DNA of 64,000 nucleotides from Olsenella sp. KH3B4 (GTDB lineage Bacteria > Actinomycetota > Coriobacteriia > Coriobacteriales > Atopobiaceae): assembly GCA_900111695.1 (NCBI GenBank), contig FOHD01000006.1:121471-185470 (forward strand), written 5' to 3'. The notes beneath the pieces are model-generated. The model saw nothing but the letters and a program-made list of their open reading frames with translations. It had not been told where the DNA came from and ran no database searches. The position numbers and the translations under genes are program-made. This document shows, in pieces, positions 1 to 8,212 of the stretch (the stretch's first letter is position 1; every line of letters starts with the position of its first letter).

Positions 1-1961
1 TTCTTGGCCCCGTACGTGGGCGTGTCAGGAAAAGTACCACCCACGTTGGGGTTGCCGGAATCTGTAGAGTCAAGCTGGGCGAGAAGGTCATCCGAAGCGA
101 CCTTGGTCCAGGTATAGGGAACGGGGTTGCCGTTCTCGTCTGTGGCGTTGAGCTCGCCGCCCCAATCCGAGATGTCTCCCTGGTAAGGAGTGCCATCATG
201 CTTGGGGAATGTGCCCGTCCAGTCTGCACGGCTGAGATAGGTCACATCACCGCGGGCGTCATCAAACCTGTTGGTCACGCTCTGGCCGGTAAGTGAGTCC
301 GTCGCATAGGTCGTGGTGTCGACCTCGGTGTTCTCGGGCACGTATGTCGCTGCCATCGCGGCATTGCCGTCAACGTTTGCGCCCTTTGCTGCCAGTACGT
401 TATTCGTCGCGTCATGGGCGTTGCGTCCAGCGGTCACGTAGTAGGTGCCTGCATCAAAGATGTACGTCCCGGCGCCCCGCGAGTCATATGCGGCGAGTTG
501 CGAGCGGTCGAAGCTCACTTCGACCGTCTGGCTCTCGCCTGGCGCAAGAAGATCGGTCTTCGCAAAGCCCACCAGCTGGACGGATGCCTTCTCCACGCCA
601 TTTGCGCGGTCGTAATCGGTGTAGGGGCTCTGGGCGTAGACCTCAACAACATCCTTTCCGGCAACGTTACCCACGTTGGTCACGGTCACGTTTGCCGTGC
701 ACCGCTCTCCGTTCCAGTTGGTCGAGAAGTCCGACCAGTCGAATGTGGTGTAAGAGAGGCCATAGCCAAACGGATAGCAGACCTCGTCAGCGTAGTTGAA
801 GTCTCCGGCGTTGCCCTGGCCCAATATTGCATCCTCGTAGCGCGTCTCGTAGTACTTGTAGCCTACGTAGATGCCTTCCTCATAGCTCACGTAGTTGTAC
901 CTGGTGAGGTTCCCGTCCTTGTCAACATACTGGTAGTCGCCAAAGTTCTGCGCGGCGGGGCTGGCAAGCGCATCGGCGGCAAAGGTGTCCACCGTACGGC
1001 CGGACGGGTTCACACGACCGGAGAGAATACCCGCAAGGGAACTCATTCCGTCGGTTCCCGTAGATGGCACAACCAGGCACGCCTTGATGTTGGGGAACTG
1101 CTGGAGCCAGTCAAGCTCGACAGCGGAAGCGGTGCTCACAAGCACCAGACCATCGTCAAAGTTGTCGTTAATGTACTGAAGAATCTGCAGCTCGGTCGAG
1201 TCGGGCTCGAGGTAACTCTTCTCCTTGTCCTCCTCGCTTGCAGCGTGGTTGTACATCGAGCGCGGCATGTCGCGACCTTCGCCCGCGACGCGACGAAGCA
1301 CGAGGACCGGCGTGGTCCCCTTGGCGGAATCGAGCACGCCTGCATCCTGCATGACCGAGAGCGGGCACTCGTTGATGGCAAAGTTCTCCCCGTCGCCAAA
1401 GTTCACGGAGCCAGAGCCCATGTTGTAGTCTTTGCCCGCACCGTTGGCATAGAAGTCCTGCAGCGTCGTGTTGACCGAGAAGCCCTCAGCCTCAAGCGCG
1501 CTGTTCAGCGCATCACTAGTAGTCTTTGAGCCGGTAACCATGCTCATCATGGACTGGGAGGCACCCAGAAGCTTGGAGTTCTCGCCAAAGAACGAGAACG
1601 TCGTACCCGCCGCATAGGGGAGCGTGTCTCCATCGTTCTTGAGCATCACGACGCCCTCGGCGGCAATCTGCTGGTCAAGCGCCTTCTCTGCGTCACCGAT
1701 GCTGTCCTTGGTATAGTCGGCCTTGTTGTACTGATGATCAATGCCTTCGGTGCTCACCGAGTTGCTCCACGATTGGTCGATTCCAACCATGTTATTGAGC
1801 ATCCGGCTGTAACCCGGCAGCATCACGTTGACGGCGACCATAAGCACCGCCAGCACGACTACCAGGGCAGACTTGAGGATGGTCTTGATGACTCTCCCCA
1901 CCTTGCGGGCACGGCTCACGGTACGCACTCCGCCGGAACCCTTCTGGTTCTTCTTTCCCAT
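1..1961 (-). CDS. GH3 family glycosidase, permuted domain order, membrane-anchored (3' end outside window)
   Basis: The start is the ATG at 1961, behind a GGAGGGGAG ribosome site. Residues 1-20 are basic and followed by one hydrophobic segment (about 24-46), so the protein is probably an N-terminally anchored extracellular enzyme. It then shows the GH3 C-terminal alpha/beta domain (AAEGVVMLKND near residue 95) and a fibronectin III-like region near the window edge. The catalytic TIM barrel would lie beyond position 1. The same order (C-domain, FnIII, barrel) is seen in the complete paralogue at 8213-11161, and reversed-domain GH3 enzymes are known in Ruminococcus albus and Butyrivibrio. The expected role is hydrolysis of beta-linked glucosides outside the cell. 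The gene is divergent from a LytTR response regulator, which may control it. Substrate cannot be told. Confidence 0.85.
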   Translation of the reverse strand, partial: MGKKNQKGSGGVRTVSRARKVGRVIKTILKSALVVVLAVLMVAVNVMLPGYSRMLNNMVGIDQSWSNSVSTEGIDHQYNKADYTKDSIGDAEKALDQQIAAEGVVMLKNDGDTLPYAAGTTFSFFGENSKLLGASQSMMSMVTGSKTTSDALNSALEAEGFSVNTTLQDFYANGAGKDYNMGSGSVNFGDGENFAINECPLSVMQDAGVLDSAKGTTPVLVLRRVAGEGRDMPRSMYNHAASEEDKEKSYLEPDSTELQILQYINDNFDDGLVLVSTASAVELDWLQQFPNIKACLVVPSTGTDGMSSLAGILSGRVNPSGRTVDTFAADALASPAAQNFGDYQYVDKDGNLTRYNYVSYEEGIYVGYKYYETRYEDAILGQGNAGDFNYADEVCYPFGYGLSYTTFDWSDFSTNWNGERCTANVTVTNVGNVAGKDVVEVYAQSPYTDYDRANGVEKASVQLVGFAKTDLLAPGESQTVEVSFDRSQLAAYDSRGAGTYIFDAGTYYVTAGRNAHDATNNVLAAKGANVDGNAAMAATYVPENTEVDTTTYATDSLTGQSVTNRFDDARGDVTYLSRADWTGTFPKHDGTPYQGDISDWGGELNATDENGNPVPYTWTKVASDDLLAQLDSTDSGNPNVGGTFPDTPTYGAK

Positions 1962-2108
1962 CTTCTCCCCTCCGTTGCTTTCTCAGGCGGGACGCACACC
2001 CGCCCAAACTTCAAATCGAATGGAAAGGTAGTTCAGCTAAGCTTGGAAAAGGCAAGGGGTGACCAAATCCGTCACCGCCGGGACAGAATCGGAATCGAGG
2101 TGAACGGC

Positions 2109-2825
2109 GTGGACACCTACAAGGTGCTGATTGTCGAGGATGACGACCAGGCGGCAGGCACGCTCTCCGCGCACCTCGAGCGCTTTGCCGCGGAGCACGG
2201 AATCCGCTTCTTGGTGACCCGCCTTGCAACCGCCTTTGACCTCTCGTCCGCCGACGCAGTCGACCTCATCTTCATGGACATCGACCTGCCGGGCATCAAC
2301 GGCATGGAGGCGGCGCAGATGCTGCGCGAGGAGAACGCCACCACCCCGCTCATTTTCGTGACGAACCTCGCGCAGTACGCCGTGAAGGGCTACCAGGTTG
2401 ACGCGCTCGACTTCATGGTCAAGCCGGTTGGCTACGGCGACTTTGCTATGCGCATGGGGCGAGCTCTCCGCACGATGGAGAAGAACGCGACGCGCACCGT
2501 TGCCCTTCCCACCGCAGGCGGCACGCGTGTGGTCGACGTGCGCGACATCGCCTACGTCGAGCTCGTGAAGCACGACCTTCTCTACCACGTGACCGGCATC
2601 GACCATCCGCTCCGCCGACGCGGGAGCATAAGCGGCGCACGAGAAGAACTCCCGCAGGACCTCTTCATCACCGTGAGCCAAGGGTGTCTCGCCAACATGT
2701 CCCACGTGAGTGCGGTGCTTGGCGACTCCATTCAGCTGGATGACGGAACCTCGCTCTTCTTTAGCCGCTCGCGCAAGAAGCCCTGTCTCGAGACGCTCGC
2801 GCGCTACTTCGGGGGCACCGTATGA
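2109..2825 (+). CDS. LytTR-family response regulator (AgrA/LytR type), copy 1
   Basis: Residues 1-125 form a receiver domain: VEDDD near the N terminus, the phospho-acceptor D57 in FMDIDLPG, and the conserved lysine in FMVKPVGYGDF. Residues about 135-238 form a LytTR DNA-binding domain. I chose the GTG at 2109 because GAGGTG lies six bases upstream; the open frame extends much further back but into the divergent promoter region and without regulator similarity. The stop overlaps the next start (ATGA), so kinase and regulator are translationally coupled. It is transcribed away from the GH3 gene at 1-1961. LytTR regulators usually bind paired 9-bp direct repeats. The GH3 gene as a target is inference from position. 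Confidence 0.9.
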   Translation: MDTYKVLIVEDDDQAAGTLSAHLERFAAEHGIRFLVTRLATAFDLSSADAVDLIFMDIDLPGINGMEAAQMLREENATTPLIFVTNLAQYAVKGYQVDALDFMVKPVGYGDFAMRMGRALRTMEKNATRTVALPTAGGTRVVDVRDIAYVELVKHDLLYHVTGIDHPLRRRGSISGAREELPQDLFITVSQGCLANMSHVSAVLGDSIQLDDGTSLFFSRSRKKPCLETLARYFGGTV

Positions 2826-4213
2826 GCGATTGGAGCCAGTGGCCTGCCCTGGGAATGATGTACGCCACGCGGGCAACCCTGCTGTTCGTCGAGGTCATGA
2901 TTGCAGCTTGCCTGTTCGCGCATGGGCAGCCGACAAGGCCGCACCCCTGGCGTCGCACCACGGCGATAACCGCAGTGGTCTTTGCGGCAGGCATGCTAGC
3001 CCCAGTTTTCATCACGCTTCTGCAAGTCCCCGACGTATCGAACTATCATCCGGGGGCACTCGAGTATGGGCTTGGCTACGCCCTCGTCCCCATGCTTGTC
3101 GCATGCTCCCTGTTCCTCCTCGTCACCATCCCATCACTTCTTGCCTGCTTCGAGATAAGCCCATGGGCTGCAATCTTCTGCGCGACGGCAGGCTACTCTC
3201 TTCAGAATCTTGCCAGCGGGCTTGGAGAGACCGCCGGACTTCTCCTCATCGCCGCAGACGTCCCTGGCATAGTGCCGGGCGAGAACGCGTGGCTCACCAC
3301 GATAAGCTGCGCCACAACCTATGCGGTGGCCTACCTGCTCTTCATTGGGCGCATCGACTCCAAGGGCCTGGAGGGTCAGAGAAACCCGGCGATGCTCGCC
3401 ATGATCGTCGTGGTGATGTTTGGCATCATCGGCTTTGACCTTATCCTCAAGTACGTTGTCACCGTGAGCCTGCTGCTGCCCATCGTCCTATGCCTGCGCT
3501 TGTTCCACGTGCTTATCTGCGTCTTTGTGATCATCGCCGAGGTGGAGCTTGTTGTGGTGCGCCAGCTCTCCTCCGAGAAGGCCGCCACCGAGCGCCTCCT
3601 CGCCGAGCAGGAGCGCCAATACCAGCTCTCGCGCGAGAACATCGAAGCCATCAACATCAAGTGCCACGACCTACGCCACCAGATTCGCTCGCTCGCAACG
3701 GGCGACAAGGCCGTCGACAAGGCGGTGCTCGAGAACGTCGCGCAAGAGATTGACGTGTACGACTCCAAGGTACGCACCGGCAACGACGCCCTTGACACCA
3801 TCCTTTCCGAGAAGAGCCTGCTCTGCGAGAGCCGCAAGATCACGCTCACCTGCGTGGCAGACGGCGCAGCACTGGACTTCATGGCGCCTGCCGACCTCTA
3901 CGCGCTCTTTGGCAACGCACTCGACAACGCCATCGAGGCCGTAGAACACATGGATGACAGGACGAGAAGGTCCATCTCGCTCATCGTTCGCCGACGTGCC
4001 GGCGTCGTGACCGTCCACGTTGAGAACTACTACAACCCCTCCGCCAGTGCCACGCGCTTCAAGGACGGCATGCCCACGAGCACCAAGGGCGACCCACTCA
4101 ACCATGGTTTTGGTACGCGTTCCATGAGGTCGATAGTCGAACGCTACGGGGGCACTGCGGCCTTCTCTGCAGATGGGACAACGTTCAGCGTGGACGCCGT
4201 GATACCCGAGTGA
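2822..4213 (+). CDS. GHKL sensor histidine kinase (AgrC type), copy 1
   Basis: The first 210 residues hold about six hydrophobic segments. A helical linker follows, then the phospho-acceptor motif KCHDLRHQ (H282), the N box GNALDNAIEA and the G box NHGFGTRSM. This is the HPK10/AgrC arrangement of a polytopic sensor without a periplasmic domain and with a GHKL ATPase. It overlaps the upstream regulator by four bases, so the two form one operon. The family often senses peptides or small hydrophobic signals at the membrane, but nothing here identifies the ligand. A close paralogue lies at 15200-16522 beside another GH3 gene. Confidence 0.9.
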   Translation: MSDWSQWPALGMMYATRATLLFVEVMIAACLFAHGQPTRPHPWRRTTAITAVVFAAGMLAPVFITLLQVPDVSNYHPGALEYGLGYALVPMLVACSLFLLVTIPSLLACFEISPWAAIFCATAGYSLQNLASGLGETAGLLLIAADVPGIVPGENAWLTTISCATTYAVAYLLFIGRIDSKGLEGQRNPAMLAMIVVVMFGIIGFDLILKYVVTVSLLLPIVLCLRLFHVLICVFVIIAEVELVVVRQLSSEKAATERLLAEQERQYQLSRENIEAINIKCHDLRHQIRSLATGDKAVDKAVLENVAQEIDVYDSKVRTGNDALDTILSEKSLLCESRKITLTCVADGAALDFMAPADLYALFGNALDNAIEAVEHMDDRTRRSISLIVRRRAGVVTVHVENYYNPSASATRFKDGMPTSTKGDPLNHGFGTRSMRSIVERYGGTAAFSADGTTFSVDAVIPE

Positions 4214-4249
4214 CGGCCGGACCACACCGGACGCATAGCGGATATCTGT

Positions 4250-4281
4250 AATAACGATAACTAGCCAACGTCAATAACGAT
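4250..4281. repeat. Two AATAACGAT direct repeats upstream of the metN promoter
   Basis: AATAACGAT occurs exactly at 4250-4258 and 4273-4281, 23 bases apart start to start. The second copy abuts the proposed -35 box. Spacing of about two helical turns next to a promoter suggests an operator for an activator or repressor. The protein is unknown. Confidence 0.4.
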
Positions 4282-4310
4282 TTGAGATTCAGCTACGCCG
4301 CGGCTACAGT
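4282..4310 (+). promoter_or_regulatory. Sigma70-like promoter for the met leader/metNIQ
   Basis: TTGAGA (4282-4287) and TACAGT (4305-4310) are separated by 17 bases. The predicted transcription start, about 7-9 bases downstream, falls on or just before the ATG at 4319, implying a leaderless or nearly leaderless transcript. This is seen directly by motif only. Confidence 0.5.
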
Positions 4311-4318
4311 GTTGGCCT

Positions 4319-4396
4319 ATGAACACGATGAGCAGCACATACACCTTTGCGCTCATGCGCCAGCAGATGCCCAAGCCCGGGCACCCTCGTCGCTAG
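4319..4396 (+). CDS. Candidate Met-rich leader peptide of metNIQ
   Basis: This is a 25-residue ORF, ATG at 4319 to TAG at 4394-4396. Met is at positions 1, 4, 13 and 17 (core TFALMRQQMPK), four of 25 residues and far above the usual frequency. It has no Shine-Dalgarno sequence, but the promoter at 4282-4310 would place the mRNA 5' end at or near the ATG; leaderless translation is common in actinobacteria. It precedes a hairpin with a T-run (4403-4465) and the methionine transporter genes, which is the layout of a translation-dependent attenuator. The frame differs from metN. It could still be a chance ORF. Confidence 0.5.
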   Translation: MNTMSSTYTFALMRQQMPKPGHPRR

Positions 4397-4402
4397 CAGC
4401 CT

Positions 4403-4465
4403 GCCGCGTCACCCGGCACGGTCCGCCAGCGCGGAGGGACCGGGCGTCTTATCAGCGCGGCTTTT
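4403..4465 (+). terminator. Candidate attenuator hairpin before metN
   Basis: GCCGCG (4403-4408) pairs with CGCGGC (4456-4461), followed by TTTT (4462-4465). Inside, GGTCC (4420-4424) pairs with GGACC (4437-4441). CCCGG (4412-4416) can pair either with CCGGG (4440-4444) or with CCGGG inside the leader ORF (4377-4381). That choice is the mutually exclusive pairing expected of attenuation. No folding program was run. Confidence 0.45.
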
Positions 4466-4515
4466 GCAAGAAGCTGCGCATTGGCCGGCAAGCGGAATCG
4501 AGCGGAGTACAGGTT

Positions 4516-5254
<739 letters not shown>

Positions 5255-5262
<8 letters not shown>

Positions 5263-5926
5263 CCTCACGCCTTTCCTCAACCAGTACGGTGCGCTTCTCG
5301 GCGAGGGGCTCGTCGACACGCTGGTCATGCTGTTCGCCTCGACGGCCATCTCGTACGTCATAGGCATCTTCCTGGGCGTTGTTCTCTGCGTCACCTCACC
5401 GCGGGGCCTTCGTCCCATGCGCACGCTGAACGCCGTGCTCGGCTGGGTGGTGAACATCGGGCGCTCCATCCCGTTCATCATCCTGCTGGTCTCGATGTTC
5501 CCGGTCACACGTGCGCTCGTGGGCACCACCACCGGCGTGCAGGGCGTGATTCCGCCCCTCGTGCTCTCCACCACGCCCTTCGTGGCGCGCATGGTCGAGC
5601 AGTCGCTGGCCGAGGTCCCGCGCGACGTCATCGAGGCAGCGGAGTCCTGCGGGGCGTCCATCCCGCGCATCGTGGTCTCCGCGCTGCTCCCCGAAGCGCT
5701 GCCCTCAATCGTCCGCGGCGTCTCGATCACGCTCATCGCCGTGCTTGGCTACACGGCCATCGCCGGCGCAGTGGGCGCAGGCGGGCTGGGCGACATTGCC
5801 ATTCGCTATGGCTACTACCGCTACCAGGACGAGGTCATGATCGCCACGCTCGTGCTGATCATCATCCTGGTGCAGGTAATCCAGAGCACCTGCGACTTCA
5901 TCGCAAAGAAGATTGACCACCGCTAG
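5255..5926 (+). CDS. metI: Methionine ABC transporter permease MetI
   Basis: A 223-residue permease of the MetI family with about five membrane segments and the EAA-type loop that contacts the ATPase (EAAESCGASIPRIV, near residue 130). It starts with ATG inside the 3' end of metN (eight-base overlap), so synthesis is coupled. Length and motif match MetI of the MetNIQ importer of D/L-methionine. The solute-binding lipoprotein follows 74 bases downstream. Confidence 0.92.
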
Positions 5927-6000
5927 CAGGAGCGCACTGCACTTCTCGACAGCACCCCTACCACCACTCTCATCATTTTTCTAACAGAAAGGAACCCGTC

Positions 6001-6858
6001 ATGCTCACCAGAAGGAACTTCATTGGCACCGGCCTTGCCGCACTTGCCGCAACCACCCTCGCCGCCTGCGGAAACTCTGGCTCCAGCTCGGCTTCGAGCA
6101 GCTCTGCCGCCAGCGACTCGGCGCAGAGCCAAACACTCACGGTTGCCGCGTCCCCCTCGCCCCACGCGGAGATTCTCAACAACTTTGCCGCACCCAAGCT
6201 CAAGGAGCAGGGCATCGACCTTCAGACCAAGGAGTACACCGACTACATCATCCCCAACCAGGTGACCACCTCCGGCGAGGTTGACGCCAACTACTTCCAG
6301 CACATCAACTACCTCAACAACTACAACGAGGAGAACGGCACCGACCTGGTGGGCGTGGCAGCCATTCACTACGAGCCGTTTGGCATCTACGCCGGCAAGT
6401 CCTCTGACCTGGCCAATATTGCCGACGGAGCGCAGATTGCCGTCCCCAACGACCCCACCAACGAGGGGCGTGCGCTCCTTCTCCTCCAGCAGGAGAACCT
6501 CATCACGCTCAAGGACCCCGACAACCTCGAGGCCACGCCGGTCGACATTGCCGAGAACCCCCACAACCTGCAGTTTGTTGAGGTCGAGGCAGCGGCCGTG
6601 CCGCGTCAGCTCCAGGACGTGGACTTTGCCGTCATCAACGGCAACTACGCCATCGAAGCCGGCTTCCACGTGAAGGACGCCGTTGCGGTGGAGTCCAAGG
6701 ACGGCAAGGCCGTTGAGCAGTACGCCAACTACATCGTGACCACGCCCGAGAAGAAGGACGACGACCGCGTGTCCGCGCTTGTCAGCGTCCTCACGAGCGA
6801 CGACTTCAAGCAGTACCTCTCTGACACGTACGACCAGGACGTTCTCCCCGCGTTCTAA
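6001..6858 (+). CDS. metQ: Methionine-binding lipoprotein MetQ (NlpA family)
   Basis: The signal begins with TRRNF and ends at a lipobox (LAAC, Cys23), so the mature protein is probably lipid-anchored outside the membrane; the paired arginines suggest Tat export. The rest has NlpA/MetQ features: QGIDLQTKEYTDYIIPN, YFQHINYLNNYN and AIHYEPFGIYAGK. It binds methionine and delivers it to MetI/MetN. A Ser/Ala-rich linker (residues 25-45) spaces the binding domain from the lipid. AGAAAGGA upstream is the ribosome site. A strong hairpin follows at 6882-6913. Confidence 0.93.
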   Translation: MLTRRNFIGTGLAALAATTLAACGNSGSSSASSSSAASDSAQSQTLTVAASPSPHAEILNNFAAPKLKEQGIDLQTKEYTDYIIPNQVTTSGEVDANYFQHINYLNNYNEENGTDLVGVAAIHYEPFGIYAGKSSDLANIADGAQIAVPNDPTNEGRALLLLQQENLITLKDPDNLEATPVDIAENPHNLQFVEVEAAAVPRQLQDVDFAVINGNYAIEAGFHVKDAVAVESKDGKAVEQYANYIVTTPEKKDDDRVSALVSVLTSDDFKQYLSDTYDQDVLPAF

Positions 6859-6881
6859 GGCGAGAAGACCAGAGCACGCGA

Positions 6882-6913
6882 GGCCCCCGGCGAATGCGTT
6901 TCCGCCGGGGGCC
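6882..6913 (+). terminator. Terminator after metQ
   Basis: Perfect 11-bp stem, GGCCCCCGGCG (6882-6892) with CGCCGGGGGCC (6903-6913), and a 10-base loop. There is no clear T-run on the plus strand, so termination may be partial. Confidence 0.7.
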
Positions 6914-6937
6914 AAACTACTATTACTCTTGAAGCTG

Positions 6938-7126
6938 TTAGTTCTTACTCAACTTGAAGTATATGACGATGCAGGCCGCTATTGCTGGAATAAGACACAT
7001 TACCCTTATTGCCCAGTTTCCAAGAGGTTCAAGCTCCGGAAATGCAGACATAAGAACCACGCTTAGAAGAGCATAAATTCCCACACCAGACAGAAATCCA
7101 ACCACCGCGCTGCGCCATTCGATCAC
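6938..7126 (-). CDS. Small two-helix membrane protein (possible immunity/partner protein)
   Basis: A 62-residue protein with two predicted membrane helices (about residues 8-27 and 38-57) and a short basic tail. I chose the GTG at 7126, with GGGGGG six bases upstream; an ATG at 7162 in the same frame would overlap the previous gene and lacks a ribosome site. It starts 12 bases after the stop of the 7138-7767 gene, so the two are co-transcribed. Both have visibly lower GC than their neighbours. Small two-helix proteins behind bacteriocin-like genes are often immunity proteins; that reading is speculative. Confidence 0.5.
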   Translation of the reverse strand: MIEWRSAVVGFLSGVGIYALLSVVLMSAFPELEPLGNWAIRVMCLIPAIAACIVIYFKLSKN

Positions 7127-7137
7127 ATCTAGCCCCC

Positions 7138-7767
7138 CTAGGACGTGATGCCAAAACGACAATGGATGTAATTATCCGTACCGGCATAAAGAATGCAGTC
7201 TATATATACTTTTAGACTTGCAGGAGGCGGCCTCCTAATGATTTTATTAACTGCTTGGGCAAACCAGTAAGCACTGGACTCCCCTGTAACTGCGATAACG
7301 ATTCCGTCAACAACCGTTCCGAAAACATATCCGAGCAGAACGCCACCGATAACACCTAATGCCGGACTTAATACGCGCCTACCAATGTCTTCATTAGTAT
7401 AATCGGGCACCAGAATACCCGCTTCATTAGACCACTGAGCTACGTTCTGCTCCGTTGCAAGCTCGAATGATTCTTCAATCGACCGGAAAGACTTGAGAGT
7501 GATAACATTGCCCTCTTCATCTATGGTACAAGTCTGCCATAGGTGTCCATCTGCTCCAATTGGAGTGCTTCTCGAACTCACAGCTTCGAGGTAGTCTTCC
7601 GGTGTCATTATTAGTTGGGCATCAGTTTGGCCATGATCAGCAAAGCCATCATCCACTGATTTCTCAGGTTCACTTGCTAGAGCTGTTTTTGGAAGAGCAA
7701 GCCCAGACGCTCCCGCCGCGATAGCCGTCAGCATTTCCCTACGAGACAGTGACAGTTTAGAATCCAT
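7138..7767 (-). CDS. Exported protein of unknown function, Tat-type signal, Gly-rich hydrophobic C-terminal region
   Basis: This 209-residue protein begins with a Tat-like signal (SRREM then a hydrophobic stretch ending ALA-SE near residue 32). The middle is acidic and soluble (TPEDYLEAVSSRSTP). Residues about 135-165 are a Gly-rich hydrophobic stretch (GVIGGVLLGYVFGTVVDG), and the tail has two Cys (YIDC and HCRF). AGGAGAAGG precedes the ATG. GC is lower than in flanking genes, which suggests transfer. An exported precursor with a GxxxG-rich helix plus a downstream small membrane protein could be a bacteriocin/immunity pair, but I recognise no family. Confidence 0.6.
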   Translation of the reverse strand: MDSKLSLSRREMLTAIAAGASGLALPKTALASEPEKSVDDGFADHGQTDAQLIMTPEDYLEAVSSRSTPIGADGHLWQTCTIDEEGNVITLKSFRSIEESFELATEQNVAQWSNEAGILVPDYTNEDIGRRVLSPALGVIGGVLLGYVFGTVVDGIVIAVTGESSAYWFAQAVNKIIRRPPPASLKVYIDCILYAGTDNYIHCRFGITS

Positions 7768-8156
7768 GCCTTCTCCTATTCATCGAATAACCTGCCGATA
7801 AACACAAAGAGAGTATGTTTTAACGTCACCTTGATTAATGAAAGAACTGCAGCGTTGGCCAGCCGTTGAAGTTATGTTTCTCGATACGCTAGCCAGTTTT
7901 CCTCACCTCCTTCATGCATTAGAATTACCTTGTTATTCAATAGTTTTTCACATACCCCTTAAGTGCGCCGGTGAACGGGAAGCGTTTCTCGGCACGCGGT
8001 AAATTTTGGCACAGCCCACAAGGGGAATGGACCATCACTGACGGTCCACGGTCCGTCGGTTCGTGTACACCTTTTCGTCTCAAAGTGTCGCTTGGAATGT
8101 TTCCCAGGAACTTAGATTGAACGTGACTCGCTGCGTCTCCGCCGCGACACACAAAA
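7768..8156. other. Intergenic region, AT-richer, no supported gene
   Basis: This holds the promoter region of the minus-strand gene at 7138-7767. There is an isolated ribosome-site-like AAGGAGGTGAGG on the minus strand (about 7899-7912) that leads only into an eight-codon ORF, perhaps a remnant. A small inverted repeat GACGG...CCGTC lies near 8039-8056. Nothing else is recognisable. Confidence 0.4.
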
Positions 8157-8186
8157 GCGGCCCGCCCCCAACCGGGGACGGGCCGC
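8157..8186 (-). terminator. Terminator of the GH3 gene at 8213-11161
   Basis: GCGGCCCGCCCC (8157-8168) pairs with GGGGACGGGCCGC (8174-8186), with one bulged base. On the minus strand the stem is followed by TTTTGTG, a typical intrinsic terminator. Confidence 0.85.
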
Positions 8187-8212
8187 CGCGTCACGTGGGC
8201 AGAACCGCCACG

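Noticed and set aside
4401-4465. Resemblance to an S-box (SAM-I) riboswitch: GGAGGGACC, CTTATC
   Set aside because: CTTATC lies 3' of the GGAGGGAC element, whereas in SAM-I it is 5', and the GCAACC element and four-way junction are missing. Attenuator pairing explains the region better.
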